NCBI GenBank assembly: GCA_039105265.1
Contig: JAPFFF010000034.1
Location: forward strand, 310,001 to 374,000
Direction: 5' to 3'
DNA length: 64,000 nt
DNA from: Tritrichomonas musculus
Taxonomy: Eukaryota; Parabasalia; Tritrichomonadida; Tritrichomonadidae
The notes beneath the pieces are model-generated. The model was given only the letters and a program-made list of their open reading frames with translations. It made no database searches and was not told where the DNA came from. The position numbers were made by a program, and so were the translations under genes. Each line of letters starts with the position of its first letter. The stretch's first letter is position 1. Below are positions 40,755 to 50,224 of this stretch, in pieces.

Positions 40755-42650
40755 TTAATCATTATGTCTTGCACATAGTGACAAGACGATCTCAATATTG
40801 ATTTTGAGCATTGACATCATTGACGCATGTTCTTTTGTCAATGACAATCTATCATAATTTAATATTCTTTTGCAGTGAGAAAAGCACCGTTCAATGAAAA
40901 GCGAAGTGAACGAGTGTGACATCAACTCGGTCGCAAAAACTGAAAGGTAAGGAAATTGTTTTTTGGCTTCATCTGAAGTCCAAAAATCAATAAATGGCTC
41001 ATCTATTACATCCATTTCTAAAAAAGTGAAAATTTCATCTTTTGAAATCTCTTGTTCTTCATTTTTAGATTTTTCTTTCCAAAGATTTTCTTGAAAACTT
41101 TTATTTATATCAAATTGAAAAGAATTATTGTTTGTTGAATAATTTGAAACTTTTTGTATTTTTTCAACTTCTTCATTTTGCTGAATAATTTCAAGTTCAT
41201 TATAAAGATAGGTTATTGCATTCTGAAAATCATCAGATTCTTTGAACCATGGCATTATTGAATTTGATTTGTCAAGAATCATAGAATAAATTATTCTACA
41301 GCACGACTTTTTATTTGGATCTAAAAAATGTTCGATGATTTCTTGTTTCAGACTCTGAAAAGAGAATCCAAAGAAAGTGTCTTTATATTGATTAATAATT
41401 CCTATAATTGTTTGAATAACATTAAAAATTATGGATGAAAAAGCGTTATCTTCTTGATCAACTAACAATTCATATGCTTGATTTATTTGTGATATGAATG
41501 GTAGAATTAATTCTATTGTGTTTATTTCTTCAAGATCAAATAAAATGTCATTATATTGTGCTGCATACTGTAATATGTAATCTTTCAATTGTACAATTGA
41601 GAGCATCGTATCAAAGCAAGATAACCATCTTGTTTTCGAATATTTCCTAATATTTGAAACAGGTGCACCATTTATTTCTAGAAAAGACACAAACTCTTCT
41701 TTTTTACGAGAAATATTTGCTTTTTTAAGAATTGAATATATTAGTTCGTTTTCTTCAATGAATTTTTTGATACAGTTATTAAAAATATGTATGAAGCAAG
41801 GATCCCACTTTAATCCAAGAAGCTGAGCTGTGGCACTCATTACTGGTGCAGAATCTGTGCATAAAGATATGACAGAAGATGGATCAATATTATAAAATTC
41901 CATTTGATTTTTTATGCATTGTGCAATTGAATTTGCAGAATGTTGTACTTCTGGAATGTCGTGCAATCCAAGGAATATGTTTTTTATTTGCTTTGAATCT
42001 ATAAAACGTGCCGATATACCAATGTATCGGCGGCCACGTTTATCTGACCATCCATCAGCAATAAGAACTATTTTCTGTTGCACGCTTAGTGTTGCACGTA
42101 TTTCTGTTATGAGAAGATTGTATAAAGTTTCAATTCTTTCAATTATTTGTCCATATGAGATCGATGGTGGGAAAAATGATTTAAAAAGTTCATCCTTGAT
42201 GCTATTCAAAGGAATTGAATGCCTCAAAAGCCATAGGATAAAACCATCTAAAGGTGAAATCATTTGTGGGTTTTCACATGTCTTATGCTTCATAGTACAT
42301 AAATGTGAATGAACATTAGAACCAGAACCAGAATGAAATTCATTGCAAATTGAACAATAAAATTTATTATTAAATTTTTCACCATCAACCATTAACCAGA
42401 AAATGAAAGGTGAATTTCCTTTATACGTTAATAAACATATATTATTGGTACCAATAATCAATGGAAGCTTTTCTTTTCTAATAACAAGTTTTTTACCTGT
42501 GTCAACTAGCTCTTTCTTTGTAGTTCTTTCATAAACATTCACCAAGATTGAATCTGGCTCGTTTTCGATATTTTGGAACATTTGTTCAAGTAAAGAAGTG
42601 AAGTGCAAAATTGCAACAGCAATAAATCTTATAAATGTAACGTATATCAT
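40755..42650 (-). CDS. hAT family transposase with BED-like zinc finger
   Basis: 631 codons open from ATG 42650; the more likely start is the ATG at 42581 (MFQNIENEPD). A BED-like C2H2 finger (FYCSICNEFHSG...HSHLCTMKH) lies near 97-122. The RNase H-like core shows LIADGWSDKRG (~198), SLCTDSAPVMS (~265), CFIHIFNNC and TRWLSCFDTMLSIV, all typical of hAT enzymes. The C-terminal hATC dimerisation region (~553-620) reads FPYLSVFATELMSHSFTSLFIERCFS. No stop or frameshift interrupts it. It sits inside matching inverted repeats, so it is the transposase of that element and acts by cut-and-paste. Confidence 0.93.
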   Translation of the reverse strand: MIYVTFIRFIAVAILHFTSLLEQMFQNIENEPDSILVNVYERTTKKELVDTGKKLVIRKEKLPLIIGTNNICLLTYKGNSPFIFWLMVDGEKFNNKFYCSICNEFHSGSGSNVHSHLCTMKHKTCENPQMISPLDGFILWLLRHSIPLNSIKDELFKSFFPPSISYGQIIERIETLYNLLITEIRATLSVQQKIVLIADGWSDKRGRRYIGISARFIDSKQIKNIFLGLHDIPEVQHSANSIAQCIKNQMEFYNIDPSSVISLCTDSAPVMSATAQLLGLKWDPCFIHIFNNCIKKFIEENELIYSILKKANISRKKEEFVSFLEINGAPVSNIRKYSKTRWLSCFDTMLSIVQLKDYILQYAAQYNDILFDLEEINTIELILPFISQINQAYELLVDQEDNAFSSIIFNVIQTIIGIINQYKDTFFGFSFQSLKQEIIEHFLDPNKKSCCRIIYSMILDKSNSIMPWFKESDDFQNAITYLYNELEIIQQNEEVEKIQKVSNYSTNNNSFQFDINKSFQENLWKEKSKNEEQEISKDEIFTFLEMDVIDEPFIDFWTSDEAKKQFPYLSVFATELMSHSFTSLFIERCFSHCKRILNYDRLSLTKEHASMMSMLKINIEIVLSLCARHND

Positions 42651-42950
42651 TTAATTTGTGCAAAATTCAATTAAAAAACGTGTTTTTAATTTAAAAAAAA
42701 ACGTTTACTATCTGAAAAATCACATGATATTTAAAAAAACGTATATATATATTAAAAATAAAGAAATCTCCAATTTTTTTTATTAATTTTTTAAGCTATG
42801 TCAAAACAAATTATATTATATTTGTAATATAAATTTTTTATTTTGTGTTAGAGAAAAAAGGTGATATACAAGTCAATTATACGTTAAAAAAAATAGTTTC
42901 GTTAAAAAGTTACGTTAAAAAAATTAAGTTGTAAAAAAAGTAAGGGTTAG

Positions 42951-43888
42951 AAAACACTAATAGAACGTTTTTTGTTAAAATTGATTTATCAATTAAAATC
43001 AACGTTCTATTATGTAAATATTTTTTAAAAATCATTCTATTAGTTTTTTTTAATTTATTTCTATAATAGTATATTAAATATATAGCATCTTGTTAAGTCC
43101 AAATTTCATTTTTTCTTGGCCTTTTAACAGAAATTTTTTACCAAAAAAAGTGACATTAGATGACAAGCTGATTGAATTCACAATCGATAAAGTAATTGAT
43201 TTAGAAGATCAATTGGATTGTTCAAAAGCAATATTCTCACTTTTTGTATAAAACATGATCCAAAACTTTGAGATTAAGCAATCATTTCATTTAATGCAAA
43301 GAATAAAAAAAGATAATGGAAATTTACTATCAGATCTTAATAAAGCAAATACATTAAACAATATTATAAATAAAATCAAAAATGCTTATGTTTGAAAAAG
43401 AACCTTAAATAAAAAATTATAGAAATTTTTAAGTAATTTTTGAGGTTCTTAATGAATAAGATTTTTCTTTGCAAACAGATATAATTTGTGGTTTGTTAAT
43501 GATTTCTAGATTATCATTATATATAATTCCTCACAATTCTTCACATGATTATTTTGTTTCATTATACTAAAAAGTGATATGTTTAACAGTTATTTCATTA
43601 TTAACACGCCTTTAAAAAAAAAAAAATTTTAATAAATAGATAATTACATTCAAAGAAAGAACTTTTATTTAACTAAAAATAAAAAAATCCTTGACAAATC
43701 TTGTGTATTGTTAACAAATTAGTCAAATCTAGTGTTTAGCGCCACTTTGATAATATTATCAAAAAGTTCATTTATAATTGAGAGATATATTCAAAAAATA
43801 ATTGTAACTTTTTCTGAGAGTTAACTTTTTGTAAGTGCAATTTTTATACTAGATACTTGAACTCAACCTGAAAAAATAGGTTCGAGAT
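42951..43888. other. intergenic with a hairpin and a coding remnant
   Basis: A ~60-bp imperfect palindrome (TAATAGAACGTT ... AACGTTCTATTA) lies at 42958-43013. On the + strand ~43150-43396 a short broken frame (KLIEFTIDKVIDLEDQLDCS ... MQRIKKDNGNLLSDLNKANT) looks like the remains of a gene of unknown family. The left boundary of the Maverick is somewhere in the last part, but no terminal inverted repeat could be matched. Confidence 0.4.
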
Positions 43889-45643
43889 ATGGTTGATGAT
43901 ATCATACATAACTTGGATTCAATCGCAGAAGATCGATCGCTTACCATAAAGACTCCAAAAGCAGAAGCCGAGGTGTCAAATATACAAAAGTATATCAGTA
44001 AGATTAGGGTCTATGAGGGTATCGAATCTGATATCGAAGCTGATTTCGAAAAAGATGTCAATCGCGAGAATACAAATAATAACATTTTTTCTACACCTAA
44101 AGAACACATGTCCCATAAAACCAGTAAGGCTACTAAAGCAATTGATGATGATGATGGAATTATCGATGGTGGTGAGGAGGATGAGGATGAAGGTGATACT
44201 GAGGTTGAGTCTGAGGCTGAGGCTGAGGCACCTCATCTAGCTAAATATAAATATGTTAGGACACCTGTTAAAGCTCCGATTGCATACGGTGGGAAATCAC
44301 TTAAGGAAGTACCAGGTTCGGTACACAGACCAAAATCCAAATATACTAAAGAACAACAATATGACTATGTAAGGGTGCCTATTGAATCACGAAGTGGTCT
44401 CATAGGTAAGCGTTCAGGTAAAGACTTTACAAATGTTAAAGGCCATTTAGACAAGTTTGGCAATCTCGCACTCTCAGCTGATTCTTCAGCTTTCAAGAAG
44501 AACTTCCTAGATATGGTCATAAATGGTAACTTTCGAGTTAAGTACATTCCAGCAGCAGCAGCTCGTGATACCGCGGAGGAATATTGTTTGAAACATCTTG
44601 ATGAGAATGGAGTTCCCAAGTACAGATTATTACCAACCAACAGTGTTGACCCATTAGGAAATAATATTACAGACCTTAATGGTGACCGTGTTGATGATAT
44701 CGTACTTGTTGATAAACGTGGAACTCCAGCTATAGTCAACGGTTACAAATTAGTCCATGCATCTCCTTATAAGAAGGTCTGGAAAACAATTTGTAATACA
44801 AAGGCTAAGCGTCAAGCAACTCCATTTAATGTATGGCTTATGCAGCAATTTAATAAGGATGTTGCCAATGTCGATTGGGATCGTGGTGAATATATATTGA
44901 AGAAATCCCAGGACTTGAATACTCTAGAAACTGCATATGGTGATCTCGGTCTTGGAAAGGCACGTATTAGTAAACGTTTATCACCTAACAGTTATTGGGC
45001 ATCCCTGTTCTCTCACATATGGAAGATATTCTGGTCCAACAATACTTATAATAAGTATATCAAAATCAGGAAACTGACCAATTTTCTAACGGTATGCAAC
45101 GCCATATATGTCTATTACTTTGACATTCCTATGAAACTAGCTGTTGAGAAAAAGTCTGCTAGAGGCAAATCATTCAACTACCCAGATTGGTCGAATTGGA
45201 GGAGTACTCATAAACAAACTTATCAAAAGGGTGTCGGTCCTAAGGTCCAAGCCTGGATTAAAATTATTGACAAGGCAATTAACCGTAAAACTGGTGACCT
45301 AAAGAAAGGAGATGTACCCGATGAGCTTAGCGACATGTTAGATTTCGTAGAGGAAGTTGTATTTCAATGGGGATTTGGATATACATTCGATGAGGGAATC
45401 AAGCCAGATCCTAAAAATAAAACTTCATTTTATGGAAATCTAGTTACGTTCGCACGAACAGCCCCGCCAGTCGAATTGAAGAAAGCTCGCCAAGGATTTA
45501 TTGATAACATCAATGCGTTAATCGAATATGAATTATACGGAGAGGGTAGTGGATATATTGAGATGAAAAACCAAAATAAGCTAGAAAGGGCCTCTAGGAA
45601 AAATAAAGCTATGAAATACAGTGTTACATATGAAGGTGAATAA
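43889..45643 (+). CDS. Maverick protein of unknown function, 584 aa
   Basis: Long open frame from ATG 43889. Residues ~1-150 are acidic and low in complexity (DEGDTEVESEAEAEA). The remainder is a well-formed globular region with ITDLNGDRVDDIVLVDKRGT (~ residues 265-285), Trp-rich segments (SNWRSTHKQTY) and no recognised catalytic motif. It is large and leads the element's gene array, which would suit a structural or replication-associated Maverick protein, but I cannot name it. It looks whole. Confidence 0.6.
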   Translation: MVDDIIHNLDSIAEDRSLTIKTPKAEAEVSNIQKYISKIRVYEGIESDIEADFEKDVNRENTNNNIFSTPKEHMSHKTSKATKAIDDDDGIIDGGEEDEDEGDTEVESEAEAEAPHLAKYKYVRTPVKAPIAYGGKSLKEVPGSVHRPKSKYTKEQQYDYVRVPIESRSGLIGKRSGKDFTNVKGHLDKFGNLALSADSSAFKKNFLDMVINGNFRVKYIPAAAARDTAEEYCLKHLDENGVPKYRLLPTNSVDPLGNNITDLNGDRVDDIVLVDKRGTPAIVNGYKLVHASPYKKVWKTICNTKAKRQATPFNVWLMQQFNKDVANVDWDRGEYILKKSQDLNTLETAYGDLGLGKARISKRLSPNSYWASLFSHIWKIFWSNNTYNKYIKIRKLTNFLTVCNAIYVYYFDIPMKLAVEKKSARGKSFNYPDWSNWRSTHKQTYQKGVGPKVQAWIKIIDKAINRKTGDLKKGDVPDELSDMLDFVEEVVFQWGFGYTFDEGIKPDPKNKTSFYGNLVTFARTAPPVELKKARQGFIDNINALIEYELYGEGSGYIEMKNQNKLERASRKNKAMKYSVTYEGE

Positions 45644-45650
45644 ACATGTA

Positions 45651-47234
45651 CTATGGTTTGAATTGGTCAAAGAAATTCTCACGCTTTTGGCTGTGTTTGG
45701 ATTTTATTTTTGTATTACGTTTGCGCCTACGAGGTGGCTCGATTGCCTCTGGCTCTGGCTTGGCCTCTGGCTTGGCCTCTGGCTCAACTTCCTCCTCATA
45801 TTGGGAACTCAGTTCCTGTTCACTATATTCATCACTGCGCTCAGGCGGCATTTCATACTCAAATGTGGTGTCCATGATATTACCCTTGAATTGGGGTGTG
45901 AATTTCTCCCGATATGGTTTAAATGATTTACCGAATTTCACCGAACTGGAATGCTTTGGAACTGATACCCTAGATGATACTCTAGATGAACGCTTAGGTG
46001 TTCTAGTATTGGAGTTGTCTTGAGATTCATATGAATACTGATCCCGATCGCGAGTTCTATCTCTAAGCCCTCCACGATGTCTATGTGAATCTACTCGGAG
46101 AGCTACTTCATCCGCATTTGAGGAATCATCACTGGAATACTCATCCCCGGAGAGGCTGAGAGCCTGTGCTGGATGTCCCTGCGATTGCCTCTGCGAATGC
46201 TTCAGCGAATGCTGTTGCTTCCGTCGTATATCAGTCATTGCGCGTTTCCCAACTCGATATTCTTGTAATGAACCATTTGTTTTTCGAGCAACAACGGATT
46301 TCGTCCCTGGTCTCTTATCGGTGGACATATATACCCCATTTGGGCTAACCTTTGGCTGATTTCGCACCTCATTATCCCTATATTCAGCTTCACGTGGGTC
46401 ATATGGATTTTGTTCATGATCGCTACTCTCACTAGCTTCATCACTCCTAGCACTCCTAACCTCACCCCCAAAGGGGTTGAGAGCTCGGGCAACTTCGTTG
46501 ACCTCAGGAACGAAGTTCCGTGTCGCATCATCCCCGGAGGGGCTGAGAGCTGTCGCATCATCACTGCTGTACTCATTAGATATGAGCTTTTTCCGAGGGT
46601 GATATGTTGTGTGCTTGTGATACCAATCTTTAATCCTTCGCTTGAATGGGGAAGTCTCATCATTGACCATAATCCTTTTACGAGGTGGGGATCTACCAAA
46701 AACCGCATCATTTGTGAATGAAAATTGTATGGGTTTTGGACCACTATCTGGCTGAGCTGTCTGATTCACCTGGAATAGCGGAAGTTGTTCAAAGCAATAT
46801 ATGGTTGGTAACAGTAATGGATTTGAATAAACCGATATCTCAAACCCTATTGGGTGATCACCAGGTGACTTAGTTGTGTTTGCAAGAACTGTATCCTTGA
46901 AATATTTTCTGGGGTAGGCTATATATGAATTTGCTCTGAGTCTATTATTATTGGGTCCCCGAACTAGGATCATGCAATAATCATTCACCGATGCCACAAA
47001 TTTGGATCTCCAGATGTATGTAGGGACCTCTTCATACGAATTCATTGTGAATGTAGCTCCAACTTTATCAATCGTATAGTCATGAACGACTGGTGGTGGA
47101 ACTAAATCACGTGGGAAATATAATTTGGTAACCTTATCAACATCGAGGTACACAGCTGATAAATATTTTGAGTACGGCAATTCGCGATATTGACCTGGTT
47201 TCATATTATAAACATCAAGGTATTCATCCTGCAT
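45651..47234 (-). CDS. Maverick protein with disordered C-terminal half
   Basis: 527 residues from ATG 47234. Residues ~1-180 are beta-rich (VGATFTMNSYEEVPTYIW, HPIGFEISVYSNPLLL) and could be a jelly-roll-type minor capsid domain; that is a guess from composition only. Residues ~185-500 are Ser/Arg/Asp-rich and disordered with repeated SSDD and R-rich blocks. A basic KRNTKIKSKHSQKR tail could bind DNA. It is convergent with the 584-aa gene, with stops 7 bp apart. It looks whole. Confidence 0.6.
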   Translation of the reverse strand: MQDEYLDVYNMKPGQYRELPYSKYLSAVYLDVDKVTKLYFPRDLVPPPVVHDYTIDKVGATFTMNSYEEVPTYIWRSKFVASVNDYCMILVRGPNNNRLRANSYIAYPRKYFKDTVLANTTKSPGDHPIGFEISVYSNPLLLPTIYCFEQLPLFQVNQTAQPDSGPKPIQFSFTNDAVFGRSPPRKRIMVNDETSPFKRRIKDWYHKHTTYHPRKKLISNEYSSDDATALSPSGDDATRNFVPEVNEVARALNPFGGEVRSARSDEASESSDHEQNPYDPREAEYRDNEVRNQPKVSPNGVYMSTDKRPGTKSVVARKTNGSLQEYRVGKRAMTDIRRKQQHSLKHSQRQSQGHPAQALSLSGDEYSSDDSSNADEVALRVDSHRHRGGLRDRTRDRDQYSYESQDNSNTRTPKRSSRVSSRVSVPKHSSSVKFGKSFKPYREKFTPQFKGNIMDTTFEYEMPPERSDEYSEQELSSQYEEEVEPEAKPEAKPEPEAIEPPRRRKRNTKIKSKHSQKRENFFDQFKP

Positions 47235-47272
47235 TTACCCAAAAATAAACTCCTATATGGGCCATACTGTGG

Positions 47273-47605
47273 TCAATAGATTAGCAAGCATGATAGCACG
47301 AATGCATCGGGTTTTATCTCATTACCATACAGGTCTGTGAACCAGATTTTGAAATCCCGCTTGGTCCTATTGAGCATCTCATATTTGCGATACTTGGTTT
47401 GCCGTCTGTTGGCTAGCATTATGAAGTGGTCACAGTATGGGTCGAATTCAACAATATCCGAGTGTACCATCAAATCACCGATGATGGTCTTATTCAGGAT
47501 AGCTCCCACATACTGCACTACGATGTACTTCTTATTGCGACTATATATGAAGTCCTCAGGTAGCTTAAACTCAGTGGTCTGTGTATGGAAATAGCGCTTT
47601 GGCAT
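47273..47605 (-). CDS. small Maverick protein of unknown function
   Basis: 110 residues. It lies 3 bp downstream of the integrase stop and lacks the T-rich motif found ahead of most other genes of the element, so it may be expressed from the integrase transcript. Contents (YIVVQYVGAILNKTIIG, FDPYCDHFIMLANRRQTKYRK) match no known family. Confidence 0.5.
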   Translation of the reverse strand: MPKRYFHTQTTEFKLPEDFIYSRNKKYIVVQYVGAILNKTIIGDLMVHSDIVEFDPYCDHFIMLANRRQTKYRKYEMLNRTKRDFKIWFTDLYGNEIKPDAFVLSCLLIY

Positions 47606-47608
47606 TTA

Positions 47609-48835
47609 TTAGATAGCAAAGTACTGCTTATAGTCATCACCTAGTGATGCATAATTGGGTGCCACGAATCGGGTATACATAATGGGGACAGTTACGGTAG
47701 CTCGCTCATCATCAGACTTAGGCGTTCGACCAGTTTTGGTTTTGGTATATGGAACATAGAACGCAGTTCCTGCTTGATCATTATCATTCAACTGGAATCT
47801 ATAATATGGCTTCAGCAGTTTACATTCGACGTTCCCATTATGGTATCTAATGAATTCGGCAATCTCATTGAACACACGCCTCTGCTTCTCATGCTTCTTC
47901 TCAGTTTTGGATGTATCGTAATGGACCAATATGATATTCCCCTTGCGATAGCTCAGCAGACCATCCATTTGCATACTATTTTTGACTCGACGTAGCCGCC
48001 GTTGGCAATCCCTGATGTATCTCCATTCCAAATCTGGGTCGTGCTGCATTTGATTGGGTGTGTAGTATATCCACTTAGGTTCCCTTGCTAGATACGGGTC
48101 ATATTGGATTCCATCATCTCGGTAATTGGGATTGGGCATTCGTAGAGACCGATGTGGTGTGTTGTTATAGAAGTGGACCATCTGTTGCATCAGGTATGGG
48201 TCTCCAATCCGACGATTATCTAAACCGAATGCATTACGGAGTGTCCTGATGGTTGCATCAACGATTTTGTGAGCGTTGTTGTGTTTGGATTTATCGACAA
48301 TCACTGCATTGCGGTCAATCAACACATTTTTGGTACCTCTATATTTACTTCTGGATGGATTGTAGCGGCCAAGTATATCAAGCACTTTGAGTAGGTTATT
48401 CTCACCATCGCATTTGATGGTATTGAATTTGAAGTCATCATATTTCTCAAGAATGATTTTGGTGTATGCGGTCTTGATGGTATCAGCTAGTCTGTTCTTA
48501 AGCGGTTCCACAATTAGATACCGTGTGTTGACATTCACCATGATGAGGTAAATGGTTTCATGGACTACCACGGACTCGGTTCCATCAGCCCTTGTGGTGT
48601 ACTTCACAAACATCAAATCGACTTCCCAGCATCCGGGTTCCAATGAGAAATCCGGTTTTGAATAGGGACTGCATGATTTCAATTTGAAGTCCTTCACGAA
48701 TGGCTCATGATGAGATACTGGGTTGATGATGAACTGCGATGGGTCCAATTTCGATATCTTGGATTTGAATGGGTACTTGAGCAGCGAATTGTACTTATTG
48801 TCGAATATCTTGAACGATTTCCTGTTGTCAGTCAT
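47609..48835 (-). CDS. Maverick retroviral-type integrase (DDE)
   Basis: 408 residues. The central RNase H-like integrase core begins with WEVDLMFVKYT, followed by IYLIMVNVNTRYLIVEPL and IKCDGENN, the expected places of the two catalytic aspartates. The DATIRTLRNAFG and HFYNNTPHRSLRMPNP helices match Polinton and retroviral integrases. A C-terminal SH3/chromo-like segment (GLLSYRKGNIILVHYD) follows. It inserts the element's DNA into the host genome. It looks whole. Confidence 0.88.
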   Translation of the reverse strand: MTDNRKSFKIFDNKYNSLLKYPFKSKISKLDPSQFIINPVSHHEPFVKDFKLKSCSPYSKPDFSLEPGCWEVDLMFVKYTTRADGTESVVVHETIYLIMVNVNTRYLIVEPLKNRLADTIKTAYTKIILEKYDDFKFNTIKCDGENNLLKVLDILGRYNPSRSKYRGTKNVLIDRNAVIVDKSKHNNAHKIVDATIRTLRNAFGLDNRRIGDPYLMQQMVHFYNNTPHRSLRMPNPNYRDDGIQYDPYLAREPKWIYYTPNQMQHDPDLEWRYIRDCQRRLRRVKNSMQMDGLLSYRKGNIILVHYDTSKTEKKHEKQRRVFNEIAEFIRYHNGNVECKLLKPYYRFQLNDNDQAGTAFYVPYTKTKTGRTPKSDDERATVTVPIMYTRFVAPNYASLGDDYKQYFAI

Positions 48836-48948
48836 TTAATGTGCAAAAATAGTGGTCTCAATCGGTCTGGTAGAATTCTACCAGACCCCATATTTAGTGG
48901 TTATCTCCATGAAATCTGGGTCTGCGGGATTTCCCGTTGACCCAATAT

Positions 48949-49182
48949 TTAGTGGTTATCGCTTGATAATTCAGCGAGCTCATTCTCGAGTTTGGCGACC
49001 TTCTCCTTCAGACTATTGATATCCTCAATCAGTGATTCACGAACGGCTAGTCCATTGCTACCCAGCATACCCCCTTTGATATTATTGAGGTGGCCCTTAT
49101 ACATATAGCACTTCTCCTTGAGATCATGTTTGATGCGCTTAAGCTCTGGAATCTCCTTCTTGTATTCACCCAATTCAGTCAT
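48949..49182 (-). CDS. small coiled-coil Maverick protein
   Basis: 77 residues from ATG 49182. It is predominantly helical with leucine heptads (SLIEDINSLKEKVAKLENEL). A T-rich motif precedes the start. It could be a trimeric or dimeric structural component. Function unknown. Confidence 0.55.
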   Translation of the reverse strand: MTELGEYKKEIPELKRIKHDLKEKCYMYKGHLNNIKGGMLGSNGLAVRESLIEDINSLKEKVAKLENELAELSSDNH

Positions 49183-49216
49183 TTAGATATGAAAAAAAGT
49201 GTTTTTTCAAGATTAA

Positions 49217-49444
49217 ATGTCATATGAGGAACGCCGTGTATTAAGAGATTCAAATGGGCTTACGTATTTCAATCACCTGGAACGCCACATGCGAAATAGG
49301 CGAACTATGAGTTGTACCAAACCCACAGTCCCAAAATATGAAGATAAGGGGTGTGTTGTGCATGACCCAATCATTAAGTCAACATCATCAACTCTACACC
49401 ACTCACTCAATCACCAGGTAATCCCAAATAATTCCAAGATCTAA
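49217..49444 (+). CDS. small Maverick protein of unknown function
   Basis: 75 residues from ATG 49217, MSYEERRVLRDSNGL. It is divergent from the 77-residue coiled-coil gene, with a T-run 10 nt before the start as in other genes of the element. It ends 4 bp inside the convergent neighbour. No family is recognised; it is accepted mainly on the shared upstream motif. Confidence 0.45.
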   Translation: MSYEERRVLRDSNGLTYFNHLERHMRNRRTMSCTKPTVPKYEDKGCVVHDPIIKSTSSTLHHSLNHQVIPNNSKI

Positions 49445-49875
49445 TGCCTCAGGAGACTGTTCACTGCATCAGTACACTCATTCACAGTACTGGTGAGCTG
49501 ATTTATTTTTGTGGTGATCACGCCAATGGTGTTCTCCAGAGTGGTAATCCGCTTGGTGTATTCATCAACTGTTGACTGCAATGCATTGATGTCAGCTCGA
49601 ATGCTTGCAAATTGGATCTCCACCAGGTTGTCATTATCGGCTTGCTTGGTGATCTTCTTGAGAAACACATTACTAGAGCCATCCTTGCCAGTGCGTTTGG
49701 TAATCCTGTACTCGCATTCGGGGGTGATTATTTTGTAGGTTTTATTGAGGTAATTGGTGGTCTTCTCATTGAACATGTCCTTGTACTTCTGGTAGAACAG
49801 GTCGAACTCCTCTACTGAGTTGAACGTGCGTTGCTCCATCTTGTTATCATTAATAACCCTGATATCGCAATTCAT
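49441..49875 (-). CDS. Maverick protein with C-terminal coiled coil
   Basis: 144 residues from ATG 49875 (MNCDIRVINDNK); the frame is open further upstream, but the T-rich motif (ATTTTTG) lies 12 nt before this ATG. The N-terminal half is mixed alpha/beta (TYKIITPECEYRITKRTGKD). The C-terminal half is a regular coiled coil (STVDEYTKRITTLENTIG, TKINQLTSTVNECTDAVN). This resembles a fibre- or stalk-like structural protein. Function unknown. Confidence 0.55.
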   Translation of the reverse strand: MNCDIRVINDNKMEQRTFNSVEEFDLFYQKYKDMFNEKTTNYLNKTYKIITPECEYRITKRTGKDGSSNVFLKKITKQADNDNLVEIQFASIRADINALQSTVDEYTKRITTLENTIGVITTKINQLTSTVNECTDAVNSLLRH

Positions 49876-49925
49876 TTCAAAACGGACAAAAATATATTCA
49901 TATGTATGTGGATATTCTATGATGA

Positions 49926-50177
49926 TCAAACCTTGTCCAGTATGGATTTGCCTATATCATTAGCTTTGCTTACGTAATTGAGTCCAGTGCTGATGGTGTC
50001 TACAACTGGTCCAACACCTGGTATGAAGTCGGCGATTGGCTTGATCCTATTGATGATCCCCTTTCCAATATCAACTGCCCTTGGGATGTTGCGGATGACA
50101 GTTTGAGCTGCATTCTTGAGCTTACTGCCGACGTTCTTGAAAGCGTTCTTAATCTTCTTGAAGATGCCAATACCCAT
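49926..50177 (-). CDS. small amphipathic Maverick protein
   Basis: 83 residues from ATG 50177 (MGIGIFKKIKNAFKNVG). It is basic, Gly/Ile-rich and amphipathic, with IADFIPGVGPVVDTIS in the centre. This composition resembles small membrane-active or capsid-internal proteins of double-jelly-roll viruses and Polintons. Divergent from the capsid gene; the two starts are only 47 bp apart. Confidence 0.55.
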   Translation of the reverse strand: MGIGIFKKIKNAFKNVGSKLKNAAQTVIRNIPRAVDIGKGIINRIKPIADFIPGVGPVVDTISTGLNYVSKANDIGKSILDKV

Positions 50178-50224
50178 TTGGTATATACAAAAATGTGATT
50201 TCAAGCTTTTTTCCAAGATACAAA

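Larger units (their letters stand above)
39933..42950 (-). mobile_element. hAT DNA transposon, apparently complete
   Basis: A 3.0-kb element with near-identical inverted ends: left CTAACCCTTGCTTTTTGTAC, and right (inverse) CTAACCCTTACTTTTTTTAC. The ends are abutted by an 8-bp direct repeat AAAACACT (39925-39932 and 42951-42958), overlapping the left end by two bases. Eight-bp duplications are the hAT hallmark. It carries one transposase gene on the minus strand. Subterminal ACGTTAAAAA motifs occur on the right and a 17-bp hairpin on the left. The flanking duplication and open frame indicate a recent, possibly active copy. Confidence 0.85.

Noticed and set aside
40487-40801. 104-codon + frame at the 3' end of the hAT transposase
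   Set aside because: AT-rich shadow with Lys/Phe-rich random content, mostly outside the gene.
43600-43830. Left terminal inverted repeat of the Maverick
   Set aside because: Candidate AGTGTTTAG-type sequence was noticed, but no matching inverse copy is present at the right side, so no end is called.
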